Shown here piece after piece: positions 1 to 9,800 of a DNA stretch of 39,647 nt. Made by a program: the position numbers and the translations under genes. The stretch is from an uncultured bacterium (GTDB taxonomy: Bacteria; Planctomycetota; Phycisphaerae; Phycisphaerales; SM1A02), in assembly GCA_903831295.1 (NCBI GenBank), contig CAIKXA010000091.1, forward strand, positions 1 to 39,647, given 5' to 3'. Each line of letters begins with the position of its first letter. Within the stretch, counting starts at the first letter, position 1. The notes below the pieces were generated by a model, which saw nothing but the letters and a program-made list of their open reading frames with translations, was not told the DNA's origin and ran no database searches.

Positions 1-109
1 AATCTGGTTGGCTTGTCTGGTGCAGGTTCCCGCTGCGGTCCGACATGGCTTTCCAGCACATCAAGATTAGTTGTTGTCGCGCTTCCCAACGCTTCAACTC
101 GCTATCCAT
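1..109 (-). CDS. possible 5' end of a gene cut by the left edge
   Basis: An ATG read leftwards at 109 opens a frame that stays open to the window edge (36 codons, starting MDSELKRWEA). No ribosome binding site is evident upstream and the peptide matches no family I recognise. Between 110 and 264 I see only non-coding sequence, which would be the divergent promoter region shared with the lipoprotein gene starting at 265. This could equally be a chance frame. Confidence 0.25.
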   Translation of the reverse strand, partial: MDSELKRWEARQQLILMCWKAMSDRSGNLHQTSQPD

Positions 110-264
110 AGATGTAAACGTAAAAACCAGGTGACCTTGATCACGCAATGCAAAAGATTTTGCAGATTTTTGCCAAAGGCCTGTTTGTGGGGCAGAAATG
201 GGGTTTATGCAACGGAAATGGCGGCGTATTGAAACAATAAAAATCATACTGCTACATTGACAGA

Positions 265-1521
265 ATGATCTTGAAAAACCATTTGCCACACGCACGCTCT
301 AAGCAACAAGTTGCAACGCTTGCATGTGCCAGCGCACTGTTCATTGGCGGCTGCGCGCAATGGGGCGCCAATGTGCTGGAAGAAAATCATGTCGCGTTTA
401 ATACCGCGGTATGTCAAGCCATGGACAGCCAGATGCTGCTGAACATTGTGCGCATGAGCATGGATGAACCAACCCAGTGGATGGTGGTGAGCGCGATCAA
501 CGTGAATACAAGGGTTGGCGGAAGTTTGACCGGCGGCGTGACTATTCCCAGCAGTGGATTTGTAGGTGGCAGCACCGGAGGCGCGACCACTTTTGAATAC
601 ACACCCAATATCACCATGATTCCCCGCCAAGGCGAACAACTTGCGCGCGAACTAATGGCGCCCATTCCCGTGTCAAGCATTGAGAGCATGGTGTCGGCGA
701 GTTGGCCGATTAGTTGGGTTGTGTTTCTCACGTGCGAACAATTTCAAACAGTGTCTTCATTTGATGTCACGCGTGGATTTCCAATTCAGGCCCACGACCA
801 TCGCTTTGGCCGCTTGATGATGTTGTTTGATGAATTGCAATTCAAGCAATTGATTTCGCTCAGCCTTGCTTCGCTGCCAGTGACATGGAATCAGAAACCT
901 ATTCCAGCGGCGGAGGTGGGCCTTATCAGCGTTGCGAGTGCAAAGAAGGATCGCTCCGCGCTGAAAGCACGTGAGGATGGAACTTATGATTACATTTCCA
1001 TTGAATCAGTGCCAGTGTTCACACTGTATGAAGGCATTCAGAATGATCCGCATGGACTTGAGATGCTGAAGTTGCTTGAGCTGCCACCCGAGCCCGGCAA
1101 CTATCGGATGGTGTCGGTTGAAAATCCTTTGCCTGGAGCTCGCGTTTCCATGCGCACCCGTTCACTGGCCGCCCTACTGCGCCTATTGAGTTTTGGCGTA
1201 GACAATTCGGCAAACGCACCAATGCCCGACCTAGACATAGACACGCCGATTGAACTTTGGAATCGCATTGCCTCTCAAAGCGATGTGAAAAGTGATATGG
1301 GATTGCATGTGAATGCGGTGTTTCGCGTGCATCGCGGCGCAAGCGCTCCAAGCAACGCGACCGTGTCCGTTGCGTTTCGTGGCGAGTCTTTTTGGATTGA
1401 AAGCAATGATGTGACAACCAAGGAGGTGTTCGCTTTGGCGCGCGATCTGTATGACTTGCAAGTGAAAAGCGGCAACGAGGCGACGCCTGTGTTGACGATT
1501 CCAGTTGGGTCTTCTCACTAA
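265..1521 (+). CDS. hypothetical lipoprotein, 418 aa
   Basis: The N-terminus has a basic region, a hydrophobic stretch and a lipobox (FIGG-Cys30), so the mature protein should be lipid-anchored at Cys30. Residues about 85-105 are rich in Gly, Ser and Thr. The rest is a mixed alpha/beta sequence with no catalytic motif I recognise. The start is the ATG at 265, which gives a complete signal peptide; no strong ribosome binding site is visible. The next gene follows on the same strand after a short gap and is also exported, so the two may be co-transcribed. Function unknown. Confidence is in the gene and its localisation only. Confidence 0.85.
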   Translation: MILKNHLPHARSKQQVATLACASALFIGGCAQWGANVLEENHVAFNTAVCQAMDSQMLLNIVRMSMDEPTQWMVVSAINVNTRVGGSLTGGVTIPSSGFVGGSTGGATTFEYTPNITMIPRQGEQLARELMAPIPVSSIESMVSASWPISWVVFLTCEQFQTVSSFDVTRGFPIQAHDHRFGRLMMLFDELQFKQLISLSLASLPVTWNQKPIPAAEVGLISVASAKKDRSALKAREDGTYDYISIESVPVFTLYEGIQNDPHGLEMLKLLELPPEPGNYRMVSVENPLPGARVSMRTRSLAALLRLLSFGVDNSANAPMPDLDIDTPIELWNRIASQSDVKSDMGLHVNAVFRVHRGASAPSNATVSVAFRGESFWIESNDVTTKEVFALARDLYDLQVKSGNEATPVLTIPVGSSH

Positions 1522-1601
1522 ACGAATCACAGATCTTTCATAGAGTGATCTATGCGCCGCCCATTTGCTGGACTTTGCAAATGCAAGCTATCTTGCTCAA
1601 C

Positions 1602-2738
1602 ATGCGGAAATCATTCACGCGCCAAAGTTTGGCTTTGTCCGTCTGGGCACTCATGACTCTTGCAGGTATGGCGATGTGTGCATTTAGTGCGCCAGAGACG
1701 GACGTGTCCACAACGCCGCAAATTGCGCAAACCAAATCTGCAACCGATCCAGTTGCAAGCGACACGGTGACCATGGCGATTGAGTTGCAAGGCGTCACAC
1801 CCGACGCCCATGTGCCGCAATCTTTTACCGCGGAAGTTTCGATTGTGCTCTCATGGAATCCAAAGTTGCGCCCAAACTTTGATCCAGGAACACCGGAGTT
1901 TCTCAACACATTCGGGGCCAACCAACCATCGCTTCAATCTAGAACTCTTTTTGGTGAAAATGGAATCCAACATCGCTTCTACAATTTCCAAGGAACATTC
2001 GAGGCGCGCAATAATCACCATGCGTATCCATATGCTCGGCTTGTGCTTCCAATTGTGTTTTTCTTTCCGTCGGCGCCCGATATGGCCAACTTGATCGCCG
2101 CGGTTCCAATTCAGTTGGGCGTATCACCAGGGCTTGGACAAGACCCCGATAATTTTTACCTGCACGCGGCCATGGTGACCACGGGGCAGTGGTCCGATTT
2201 GTGGAACCCAACGCAGTTGATTGGCGACCAACCCAAACTGAACGCAATCTCGTTGATGCTGGAAACCCGCGCGCTGACCACGCGCGACACATTGATGGTG
2301 AGACTGCCCATGTTCTTGTGCTGGCTGATTGCCTTCAGCGCGTTGTGGTGGAAGGATGAATCCGCCTGCTCACGCGCGGTGATGTCTTCCACCTTCAGTT
2401 TGATCGCGCTGGCGATTGGCGCGCATCCAATGGGGCCGCCGGTGGGATACATGACCATGGGCTCGCTCAGTTTCGCGCTGGTGTATGTGAATATTATTTT
2501 GCTCAGCGTTACCGCCGTGATCGCATCGCGCGCGCACAGTCGCCACGACGATGCGGTGTATCGACGCATTCGCTTTCATGGACGAGTGGGCGCGCTGGTT
2601 CTTATGGTGGCCAGTATCTGCGTGTTGATTGCGTACACGCAAAGCGTGATCAAACCAGTACATCTTTCAGAGTTGAAAAATGCCACGCCGCTGCAAGTGG
2701 AATTTCACAACATTCAATCCATGGAAGCGAATGGTTGA
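1602..2738 (+). CDS. exported membrane protein with a C-terminal helix bundle
   Basis: The frame opens at a GTG at 1545, but the ATG at 1602 (MRKSFTRQSLALSVWALM) begins a typical signal sequence and is the preferred start; an ATG at 1581 is a third option. An extracytoplasmic domain of about 220 residues follows, then three predicted transmembrane helices (around LPMFLCWLIAFSALWW, the MGPPVGYMTMG region and its following helix, and ALVLMVASICVLIAY). This order, a beta-rich outer domain and then a small helical bundle with a GPP-type turn, resembles DUF4436 proteins, but that is a weak impression, not a firm match. It lies 80 bases after the upstream lipoprotein gene and probably shares its transcript. 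Confidence 0.75.
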   Translation: MRKSFTRQSLALSVWALMTLAGMAMCAFSAPETDVSTTPQIAQTKSATDPVASDTVTMAIELQGVTPDAHVPQSFTAEVSIVLSWNPKLRPNFDPGTPEFLNTFGANQPSLQSRTLFGENGIQHRFYNFQGTFEARNNHHAYPYARLVLPIVFFFPSAPDMANLIAAVPIQLGVSPGLGQDPDNFYLHAAMVTTGQWSDLWNPTQLIGDQPKLNAISLMLETRALTTRDTLMVRLPMFLCWLIAFSALWWKDESACSRAVMSSTFSLIALAIGAHPMGPPVGYMTMGSLSFALVYVNIILLSVTAVIASRAHSRHDDAVYRRIRFHGRVGALVLMVASICVLIAYTQSVIKPVHLSELKNATPLQVEFHNIQSMEANG

Positions 2739-2876
2739 GTAGGTTTGGTTCGAGCGCAATCAGCGAAATCATGGTCGTGAATCAAGCACGAAGATGATGT
2801 CAACTTGCGCCAATACCAAGGCTGGCAATGAAAAGGCTGAGGTATTGTTACTGGCTTGCGCTATTACACTTTGAAA

Positions 2877-3887
2877 ATGCGTTCTCCGCTATTTATAAAT
2901 TATTTCTGTTTGCTGATTTTTATTTGCGCATGCGCCGACAACTCCACGGCGCCTTTCACTTCAACGGACATGGTTCAAATTCCTGGCGGCGAGTTTGTCA
3001 TGGGCACGGATGATCCGCAGTCGTATGAACCCGAGCGGCCCGCTCACCGAGTGAAAGTGGCCGCATTCATGATGGATGTCACCGAGGTCACCAACGAACA
3101 GTTCAAGGCGTTTGTTGATGCGACGCATTTTGTCACGCAGGCCGAGCAAGTTCCTGATTGGGAGCAACTGAAGTTGCAACTTCCTGTTGGCACGCCCAAA
3201 CCAGAGCAGGAGAAATTGGTCGCGGGTTCGTTGGTATTCACGCCGGCAAATGAGCCAGTGAGCGGCGATGATGCAAGCGCGTGGTGGAAGTGGGTTCCCG
3301 GCGCGAATTGGCGCCATCCTGAAGGACCCGACAGCAATTTGGACGGGCGATGGAATCATCCGGTGGTGCAAGTTTCTTGGAGTGATGCGCGCGCATATGC
3401 AACATGGGCGGGCAAGCGATTACCCACCGAGGCCGAGTGGGAGTTTGCCGCACGTGGTGGGTTGGAACAAAAACGTTATGCGTGGGGCGACGACTTTATG
3501 CCGGACGGAAAGCGTATGGCCAATATTTGGCAGGGACATTTTCCAGATCGCAACACCAATGAAGATGGTTTTGCGCGCACCGCGCCTGTGAAAAGTTTTC
3601 CCGCCAATGGCTATGGCTTGTACGACATGATCGGCAATTCATGGGAGTGGTGCGCGGATTGGTTTGACGCGCGCGCGTACCAACAAGTGGCTAGTGGTGT
3701 GTGTGAAAATCCGGCGGGACCCGCGCGGTCGTTCAATCCCGAAAATCCAGACGCGTCCCAGCGTGTGATTCGTGGTGGGTCATTCATGTGCGCGGAAAAT
3801 TATTGCCGCAACTATCGGCCTAGCGCTCGTCGCGGAACGGATTGGGACACTGGACTTTCTAATTTGGGATTTCGTTGCGTGAAGTAG
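2877..3887 (+). CDS. exported formylglycine-generating enzyme (sulfatase-modifying factor)
   Basis: FGE-sulfatase domain protein that oxidises an active-site Cys of sulfatases to formylglycine. The family signatures are clear: IPGGEFVMGTD near the start, VTNEQFKAFVDAT, HPVVQVSWSDARAYATWAGK, RLPTEAEWEFAARGG, and the C-terminal RGGSFMC...LGFRC. The two catalytic cysteines that bind copper in true FGEs are both present as C305-x4-C310, matching Cys336/Cys341 of the human enzyme; many FGE-like proteins lack them. A TTG at 2856 extends the frame, but the ATG at 2877 gives a clean signal peptide with a possible lipobox (ICA-Cys19). The likely substrate, a CTPSR-type sulfatase, is encoded at 6861. 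The exported location of an FGE is noteworthy, because characterised bacterial FGEs are mostly cytosolic. Confidence 0.92.
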   Translation: MRSPLFINYFCLLIFICACADNSTAPFTSTDMVQIPGGEFVMGTDDPQSYEPERPAHRVKVAAFMMDVTEVTNEQFKAFVDATHFVTQAEQVPDWEQLKLQLPVGTPKPEQEKLVAGSLVFTPANEPVSGDDASAWWKWVPGANWRHPEGPDSNLDGRWNHPVVQVSWSDARAYATWAGKRLPTEAEWEFAARGGLEQKRYAWGDDFMPDGKRMANIWQGHFPDRNTNEDGFARTAPVKSFPANGYGLYDMIGNSWEWCADWFDARAYQQVASGVCENPAGPARSFNPENPDASQRVIRGGSFMCAENYCRNYRPSARRGTDWDTGLSNLGFRCVK

Positions 3888-3924
3888 GCGGCGGAATTTG
3901 AGAGCTGAAATATTTTTCCGAGCG

Positions 3925-6693
3925 TCAATTCACTTTCGCGGCTTTGGCTTGCTCAGCGGTGATTGCAGCGCGAAGTTGCCGCAACGCGCGCGCATTTAGT
4001 TCCTCACGGTCGTAACTGGCGTCGCTGCGCGCAATATCTGTTGACATCATGGCGCGCTCCTGCTTGGCCATGTCAGCGGGTTGCGCTTGAGCGGAACCAT
4101 CCATCATTGTGGCCATGGCCGCGTCATTGCGTTCGGTCTGTTCAATGGAACGTGCGATCAACGTGTCGGCGCGCTGGTAATAGTCGTTGGCAAGCGAGAT
4201 CACGGTTTGCATTTGCTCGGGGGCAAGCGCGGGCAGCGCGATGATTCGCTCAATAGCACCTTCCACTTTGGCTTGCGTGCGAAAAACTTCAGGGTGCGTT
4301 TGCTTGCGTACGGCGCGGTGAAAAAGCGCCGCGTTGGCGGCGTCCAACTTGGATACCACCGTTTCCACATTCGCCTCTTGCAATTGCTCCACCGCTTTCC
4401 ATGCCGCGGTCAATGGCTTACGCGCTTTCTCCAACTCCGCCATTTTGGAATCGTCCATGCTCATTGAAATTTGCATGTTGTCGTGACCTGCGTCGTCGGT
4501 GCGCGATTCCATTTGCATGGCGGACATTTGCACCGCGCTGAATGCGTCAAGTTTATCAGGCAAATTCGCTAGTTCTTGCAGCATCTGCGCGCGGCAGGCG
4601 TCAAGCGTTGGCAAAATTTGCGCGCAAACTTGCGCGGGCAATACGTCGGCAGCGGCGTACAAATCCACCTTGCTCCAGCGCGACATCATTATGTTTGGCA
4701 TGGGCATGGCGGAATTTTTAACGGCGGCAAACGCACGAACCAAGGCGCGGCGACCGCGCTCCCGCGCAACTTGCGCGGCATCAAGTCCCTTCACGCCGCT
4801 GGCTAAATCGTCAAACCAAGTCTCCTCTAATTTGGCCAGGGCTTCAGCGCGCTCATGCGACTTCTTCATGAACGCAGCCATGTCCTCGCCCGGTTGGGGC
4901 ATATAAAACATATTGCCTGGACCAGATTTATTTTTGCTCCACTCAGCGTTGCTTTGCAGCAAATCATTGGCCAGCGAATCCCACACGGCGCGCTGAGCGT
5001 CTGGCACCGCAAGACGCAGACGAAGTTGTTCTATGTCTTGGCGATTCATCGCGCGGAATTGCCGCATACCTCCCACCATATCTTGTGGCATGTCGTTGGA
5101 CATAATCTCTGATGCGCCATTGTTGCCTGGGGGTGCGCCACCAGATTGGTTCATGGATTGCGCGATTGCGGCGCCAACTTGCGAATCAATTTGGGCATTC
5201 ATTTGATCGCCAATCTTCGCCTCCACTTGCGACCCAACATGTTCGCCCACTTTCTCTTTCACAAGCTCGGCAATTTTTTCAGCAAGTTCGGGCGTCATTT
5301 CGCCATCGCCGCCCTCGCCAACTTGAATGTTCATGCTCACATTCGCGCTCACGCTCATGTTCGACGCGTCCTCATTCCCTGTTGATGTAATCACCATCAT
5401 TGTCTTGGCGCCTTGCATTGCGCCTTCGGGCATGGCGTTTCCATCAGCCGCAATTAAAGTTGCGCCCATTCCTGCTCCCGTGTCGCCCATGAATTGCGCA
5501 CTGCTCACGCTAGTGAACATCATTGTGCCACCTTGGTTGCCCAACTCACTCAAATCAATCGCGCCGTCGCCATCGCCGCCTTCAAATGTGAAGGGCATGG
5601 CTTCATTCGCGGAACCCAACTCGGGCATGTTCGCGGCCTGGGCAATATCGGCAATACTGGCCGCGTTCATCTGCGCGAACTTTGCATTCATATCCTGCAT
5701 GGCCTCAGGGGAAAATTTTTCGGCGGTCAACGCGTCAAGCGCGGCGTCATCAAGTTGATCGCGTTGCTGTTGCCACTGATCGATCTTGGCAATGGCGGAT
5801 GCATTCTCTTTCGCCGCGCGATTGGCGTCGGCAAGTTGCTTGCGAAGCGCGTCTGGAGAACTGAACGCAAACGGACTCCAACTGGACAAGCCAGCCAATG
5901 CTTTGCGCGCAAATTGCATCTTGTATTTTTGCGCGGCGTCCGGCGGCAACTGTGCCGCAATGTCGCGCACCGCCGCGCGTTCACTGGTGATCAGTTTGCG
6001 CTTTAGTTCCTCTATTCGGTCCGCGGATTTATCGTCCAAACTTGCGGAGGCGATGCGCTCAATCAATGGCGTGGCGGAAACTTCCCACTCGCGCGAACGC
6101 TTATCAATAGCCGCAAGTTTTTCCTCGGCAAGATTGGCGACCTTGGGAACACTGGGCAAATTCAACGGAACACCACGCACCACAGCGTTCGCGCGTTTGC
6201 GAGCGCGCGCCGCCGCAAAGCGATCAACTTTGGCTTGTTGAGATTCATTCGCTTGCGACTCGCGCATGGCGCCAAACATGGCGCGCTCCATGTTGCCAAT
6301 GGTGTCGTATGCGCTGGAGACCGTGCGACTCCACGCAACTTCGCTTGGATTTTTCCCATTCGCATCACTGGGGAGATCGGCATTCACATCACCGCCGCGA
6401 ATTGGCGCGTCATGCTTGGCCTGAGCAGGACGAATGACTTTATCGCGCAACAATTCCCACCGATCCACGTACACGTCGAAAGCCTGCTCACATTTCACGC
6501 GCTCCACATCCGTAGGCGCCAAGTCCTTCATCCAATTTTGCAGATCCTTAGACTTGAGTGGTTTTGGAATTTCGAGCGCATCAAATGTGGCAGCGAGTGT
6601 TTGCTCCGAAACGCACACAATGCTTGTTATAAGACAACTGATCACGCGCCAAGAATAAAATGGAGAACATTTTTGAGTGCTTCGGCTTTGCAT
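3925..6693 (-). CDS. large exported Met/Ala/Gln-rich orphan protein, 922 aa
   Basis: Begins with an N-terminal hydrophobic stretch (WRVISCLITSIVCV) consistent with a signal peptide. Most of the protein looks helical and Ala-, Gln- and charge-rich. The centre (about 360-540) is different: rich in Gly, Met, Ser and Asp, with a degenerate EF-hand-like loop at about 371-382 (DGDGAIDLSE). A strictly four-residue periodic segment at 470-514 then has an aliphatic residue or Met at every fourth position. I recognise no enzyme motif. It is convergent with the FGE gene and divergent from the sulfatase gene, separated from the latter by 167 bases that must hold both promoters. Start is the ATG at 6693; no convincing ribosome binding site. 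Function unknown; a structural or scaffold role is only a guess. Confidence 0.85.
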   Translation of the reverse strand: MQSRSTQKCSPFYSWRVISCLITSIVCVSEQTLAATFDALEIPKPLKSKDLQNWMKDLAPTDVERVKCEQAFDVYVDRWELLRDKVIRPAQAKHDAPIRGGDVNADLPSDANGKNPSEVAWSRTVSSAYDTIGNMERAMFGAMRESQANESQQAKVDRFAAARARKRANAVVRGVPLNLPSVPKVANLAEEKLAAIDKRSREWEVSATPLIERIASASLDDKSADRIEELKRKLITSERAAVRDIAAQLPPDAAQKYKMQFARKALAGLSSWSPFAFSSPDALRKQLADANRAAKENASAIAKIDQWQQQRDQLDDAALDALTAEKFSPEAMQDMNAKFAQMNAASIADIAQAANMPELGSANEAMPFTFEGGDGDGAIDLSELGNQGGTMMFTSVSSAQFMGDTGAGMGATLIAADGNAMPEGAMQGAKTMMVITSTGNEDASNMSVSANVSMNIQVGEGGDGEMTPELAEKIAELVKEKVGEHVGSQVEAKIGDQMNAQIDSQVGAAIAQSMNQSGGAPPGNNGASEIMSNDMPQDMVGGMRQFRAMNRQDIEQLRLRLAVPDAQRAVWDSLANDLLQSNAEWSKNKSGPGNMFYMPQPGEDMAAFMKKSHERAEALAKLEETWFDDLASGVKGLDAAQVARERGRRALVRAFAAVKNSAMPMPNIMMSRWSKVDLYAAADVLPAQVCAQILPTLDACRAQMLQELANLPDKLDAFSAVQMSAMQMESRTDDAGHDNMQISMSMDDSKMAELEKARKPLTAAWKAVEQLQEANVETVVSKLDAANAALFHRAVRKQTHPEVFRTQAKVEGAIERIIALPALAPEQMQTVISLANDYYQRADTLIARSIEQTERNDAAMATMMDGSAQAQPADMAKQERAMMSTDIARSDASYDREELNARALRQLRAAITAEQAKAAKVN
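5152..5286 (-). repeat. strict four-residue repeat (12 positions) inside the 922-aa protein
   Basis: Residues Leu470, Ile474, Val478, Val482, Val486, Val490, Ile494, Met498, Ile502, Val506, Ile510 and Met514 lie exactly four residues apart. The residues between them are polar, Gly or Ala; VGEHVGSQV is a typical stretch. This is a period of 4.0, not the 3.5 of heptad coiled coils. Confidence 0.85.
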
Positions 6694-6794
6694 ATAGAAA
6701 GTCTACCTTTGCAATTTAAGAAGTTTGAAGCAATTCAATTCAGTCGTCCCCGTTGCAACGCCACCTGCAATAATGCGGGCACCGTCACTATGTC

Positions 6795-6813
6795 ATTTGG
6801 CTTTGAGCCAAAT
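6795..6813. promoter_or_regulatory. perfect 8-bp inverted repeat in the divergent promoter region
   Basis: ATTTGGCT, a 3-base loop (TTG), then AGCCAAAT. It lies 48 bases before the sulfatase start codon, between divergently transcribed genes. It could be an operator or a stem-loop in the sulfatase leader RNA. It is not followed by a T-run on the plus strand, which argues against a terminator. Confidence 0.45.
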
Positions 6814-6860
6814 TAGTCTTGCTTGAATTTGGTCCACCATGATCTAGGAAAATTCACTCG

Positions 6861-9800
6861 ATGAATACCCTGCTCTGCATTTTGCTTGTGCTGCTTCAAG
6901 CTGTCGCTCCCGCAAAGATTGCTTTTGCGGATGCTGAGGAAACTGCCACGAATGCGGGGAAAAATCGAAGCCCAACCACAAAACCAAATTTCGTTTTCAT
7001 TCTTGGCGAGGGTCATGGTTGGTCAAGCACGTCGGTGGACATGGACGGTAAATATCCACCAAGTGATCGAGTGGGTCTGACCCCAAACTTGGAACAGCTT
7101 GCAAATGACGGAATGCGCTTCAGCGATTTCTACGCAACATGCCCGCGCTGCACTCCATCGCGCGCCAGTTTTTTAACCGGCATTAGTCCGGCAAAATTGC
7201 ACATGACCTATGTGAATGAGGGCGGCGTTGGCAAGCGCGAACAAGACGGTGGCAAAGGTGTCGGTGAAAAAAATGCTGGTACGGATGCGGAAGCGCAGAA
7301 ATATCCGCTGATGAAATTGATCGCGCCAACTCCTGATATGGAGTTGCCTGATGGAGTGAAGACCACGGGTGATGTCATGCGCGCGGCGGGTTACGCAACA
7401 GCGCACTTTGGCAAGTGGCATGCGGGCCGAGTTGATCCAATGAAACACGGCTTTGATATTTCCGACGGAGCGAACACGAATCAAGGTCCTGACCGAGGCG
7501 AGGCGCCCAACCCAAAACAATCATCCATGATCACCGACCGCGGCATTGCTTTTATGCGTGAACAAGTGAAGGCGGGCAAACCGTTCTTCTTGCAAATGTC
7601 GCATTACGGTTGCGGAAGTGAAGCCGAAGCAACGCCCGAATCATTTGCGGAAACCGCACAATTACTGCCAAAATTAACCGGTAAATCGTTGGCTTCCGCG
7701 GCGGGCGTGCGCGACATGGACAAAGCCGTTGGTCGCGTGCGCGCGGCGTTGAAAGAACTTGGAATTTCCGACAACACATATATTTATTTCAGCACGGACC
7801 ATGGAACACCAGGCGGCGGAACTGGCCGCGGGGTTGGCGCCAATGCGCCCCTCACGGGTTCCAAGGGCAGCGTGAGCGAAGGTGGCATTCGCGTTCCTTT
7901 CATCATCAGTGGTCCGAGCATTAAAGCTGGCGCGATCAGTTCCGTGCGCGCAAGTGGCATGGATGTATTGCCAACCATGATCGATCTCGCCGGCTCGCCG
8001 CTTGCCAAGTCCTTCACACCAGACGCGAAACTTGTTGTAGAAGGCGGAAGTTTGAAGCCCGTATTGAAAAATTCAGGCGCTGGAAATGTTTCGCGCCCCA
8101 ACGATGCAATCGTGATCCACTTTCCCCATTATGACTTGAACAACGGCGGACCCGCGTCGGCGATTTTTGACGGCGATCTAAAACTGATTCGTCATTACGA
8201 CAACGGCAAGGTGACGCTATTTGACATTGTGAAAGATCCGTCTGAATCAAAAGATCTTTCCGCCGAGATGCCCGAAAAGGTGAACTCACTTCAAGCGCGA
8301 TTGGATGCCTACTTGAAAGCGGTCGACGCACAAATGCCAACCACCGCGCCAACCACAACGGATGCGACCGCGACAGGAGACGGGCAACCACCAACCAATC
8401 CCCCCGCTTCTAACGGAACCCAAGGCGACAAAAAGCAGAAGAAAGGAGGAGGAAAAGGCGGAAAAAACAATAAAAATGAAACCACCGCCTCGGTTGCGCA
8501 AAATGCAAATGGCGGCAAAGGTGGCAAAGGAAATAATGGCGCAAATGACGTGAGTGGCTCGGCCTCTGGTAGCGAGAAAGGTCCGCCAGGCTCGCTGATT
8601 GCGCGCATGACTGCGTTTCACACGGAAGTACCCGCTCACGAATTCGATATTGTGTTGATGCGCCCAACCGAAACATCAATCACCGCGACTGTGAGTGTGG
8701 CCGCCGCCGCCGAAGCCTTCATTGAATATTGGCGAAATGGTGAATCCACCAAACAAAAAACAAAACCTATTCAAATTACTCCAAGCAAAGTTGCGTTGAT
8801 TGAGCTCAGCGGCCTGAAAGCAAACACGCAATATTCCTATCAACTGTTTCTCAAGAACCAAAGCGACGCAGCGGCGAAACCAACTGAAGAGCATTCCTTC
8901 CGCACGCGCGCTTCCAACGGAACGCCATTCACTTTCACTATTCAGGCGGACTCGCACCTAGACGCAAATATGGATCCAAAAGTGTACGAGCAAGCGCTTT
9001 GCAACGCGCTCACGGAGCATCCGGACTTTCACATTGATCTAGGCGACACATTCATGACCGACAAGCGCCGCGACTTTCATGATGCGGCGCCGCAGTATGA
9101 CGCGCAGCGCTACTACTTTGGGAAACTGTGCCACTCGGCGCCGCTGTTCATGGTTCTTGGAAATCATGATGGTGAAATTGGCAGTTCTGACACGCAAAGT
9201 GATGCCATGGGACCTTGGTCGTACAACATGCGAACGCAGCGTTTTCCCGCCATTATCAATGAAAATAAGGCGGACGCCATGTACAGCGGTCGCACAGACA
9301 TGAAGAATGGTCGCGGCGCAAACTACTACGCTTTTGAATGGGGCGACGCATTGTTTGTTGTGCTTGATCCGTTTTGGCAATCAATAGAAAAAATGCGCGG
9401 TAGTGGCGGCGGAGGTGGCGGCGGCGGAGGTAAAAGCAAAAAAAATCTAGAGCCAAATGATGACAGTTGGAGCCGCACTTTGGGCAAGGCGCAGTACGAC
9501 TGGCTTGCCAACACGCTTGGCAAGTCCAAAGCAAAATATAAATTTGTGTTCATCCACCATTTGGTTGGCGGTCTTGGCGGTTCTGAATCGCGCGGTGGTG
9601 TTGAGAGCGCGCCTTTCTTTGAATGGGGCGGCAAGAACGCGGACGGCAGCGAAGGCTTCGCGGCGCATAGACCTGGCTGGTCCATGCCCATCCATAATTT
9701 ACTTGTGAAGAATGGAGTGACCGCGGTATTTCACGGGCACGACCATCTGTATGTGCAAAGCGCGCTTGATGGCGTGGTTTATCAATGCGTGCCGCAGCCT

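Noticed and set aside
5547..5582. EF-hand in the 922-aa protein (GGDGDGAIDLSE)
   Set aside because: Position 1 of the loop is Gly instead of Asp and no paired helices or second loop are seen; recorded only as a degenerate loop.
3963..6816. Many long plus-strand frames opposite the 922-aa gene
   Set aside because: They are mirror frames of a GC-biased coding strand, with no family match and poor start context.
8309..8639. Minus-strand frames with Phe/Pro-rich products opposite the sulfatase linker
   Set aside because: They arise from the reverse complement of the Lys/Gly-rich low-complexity linker.
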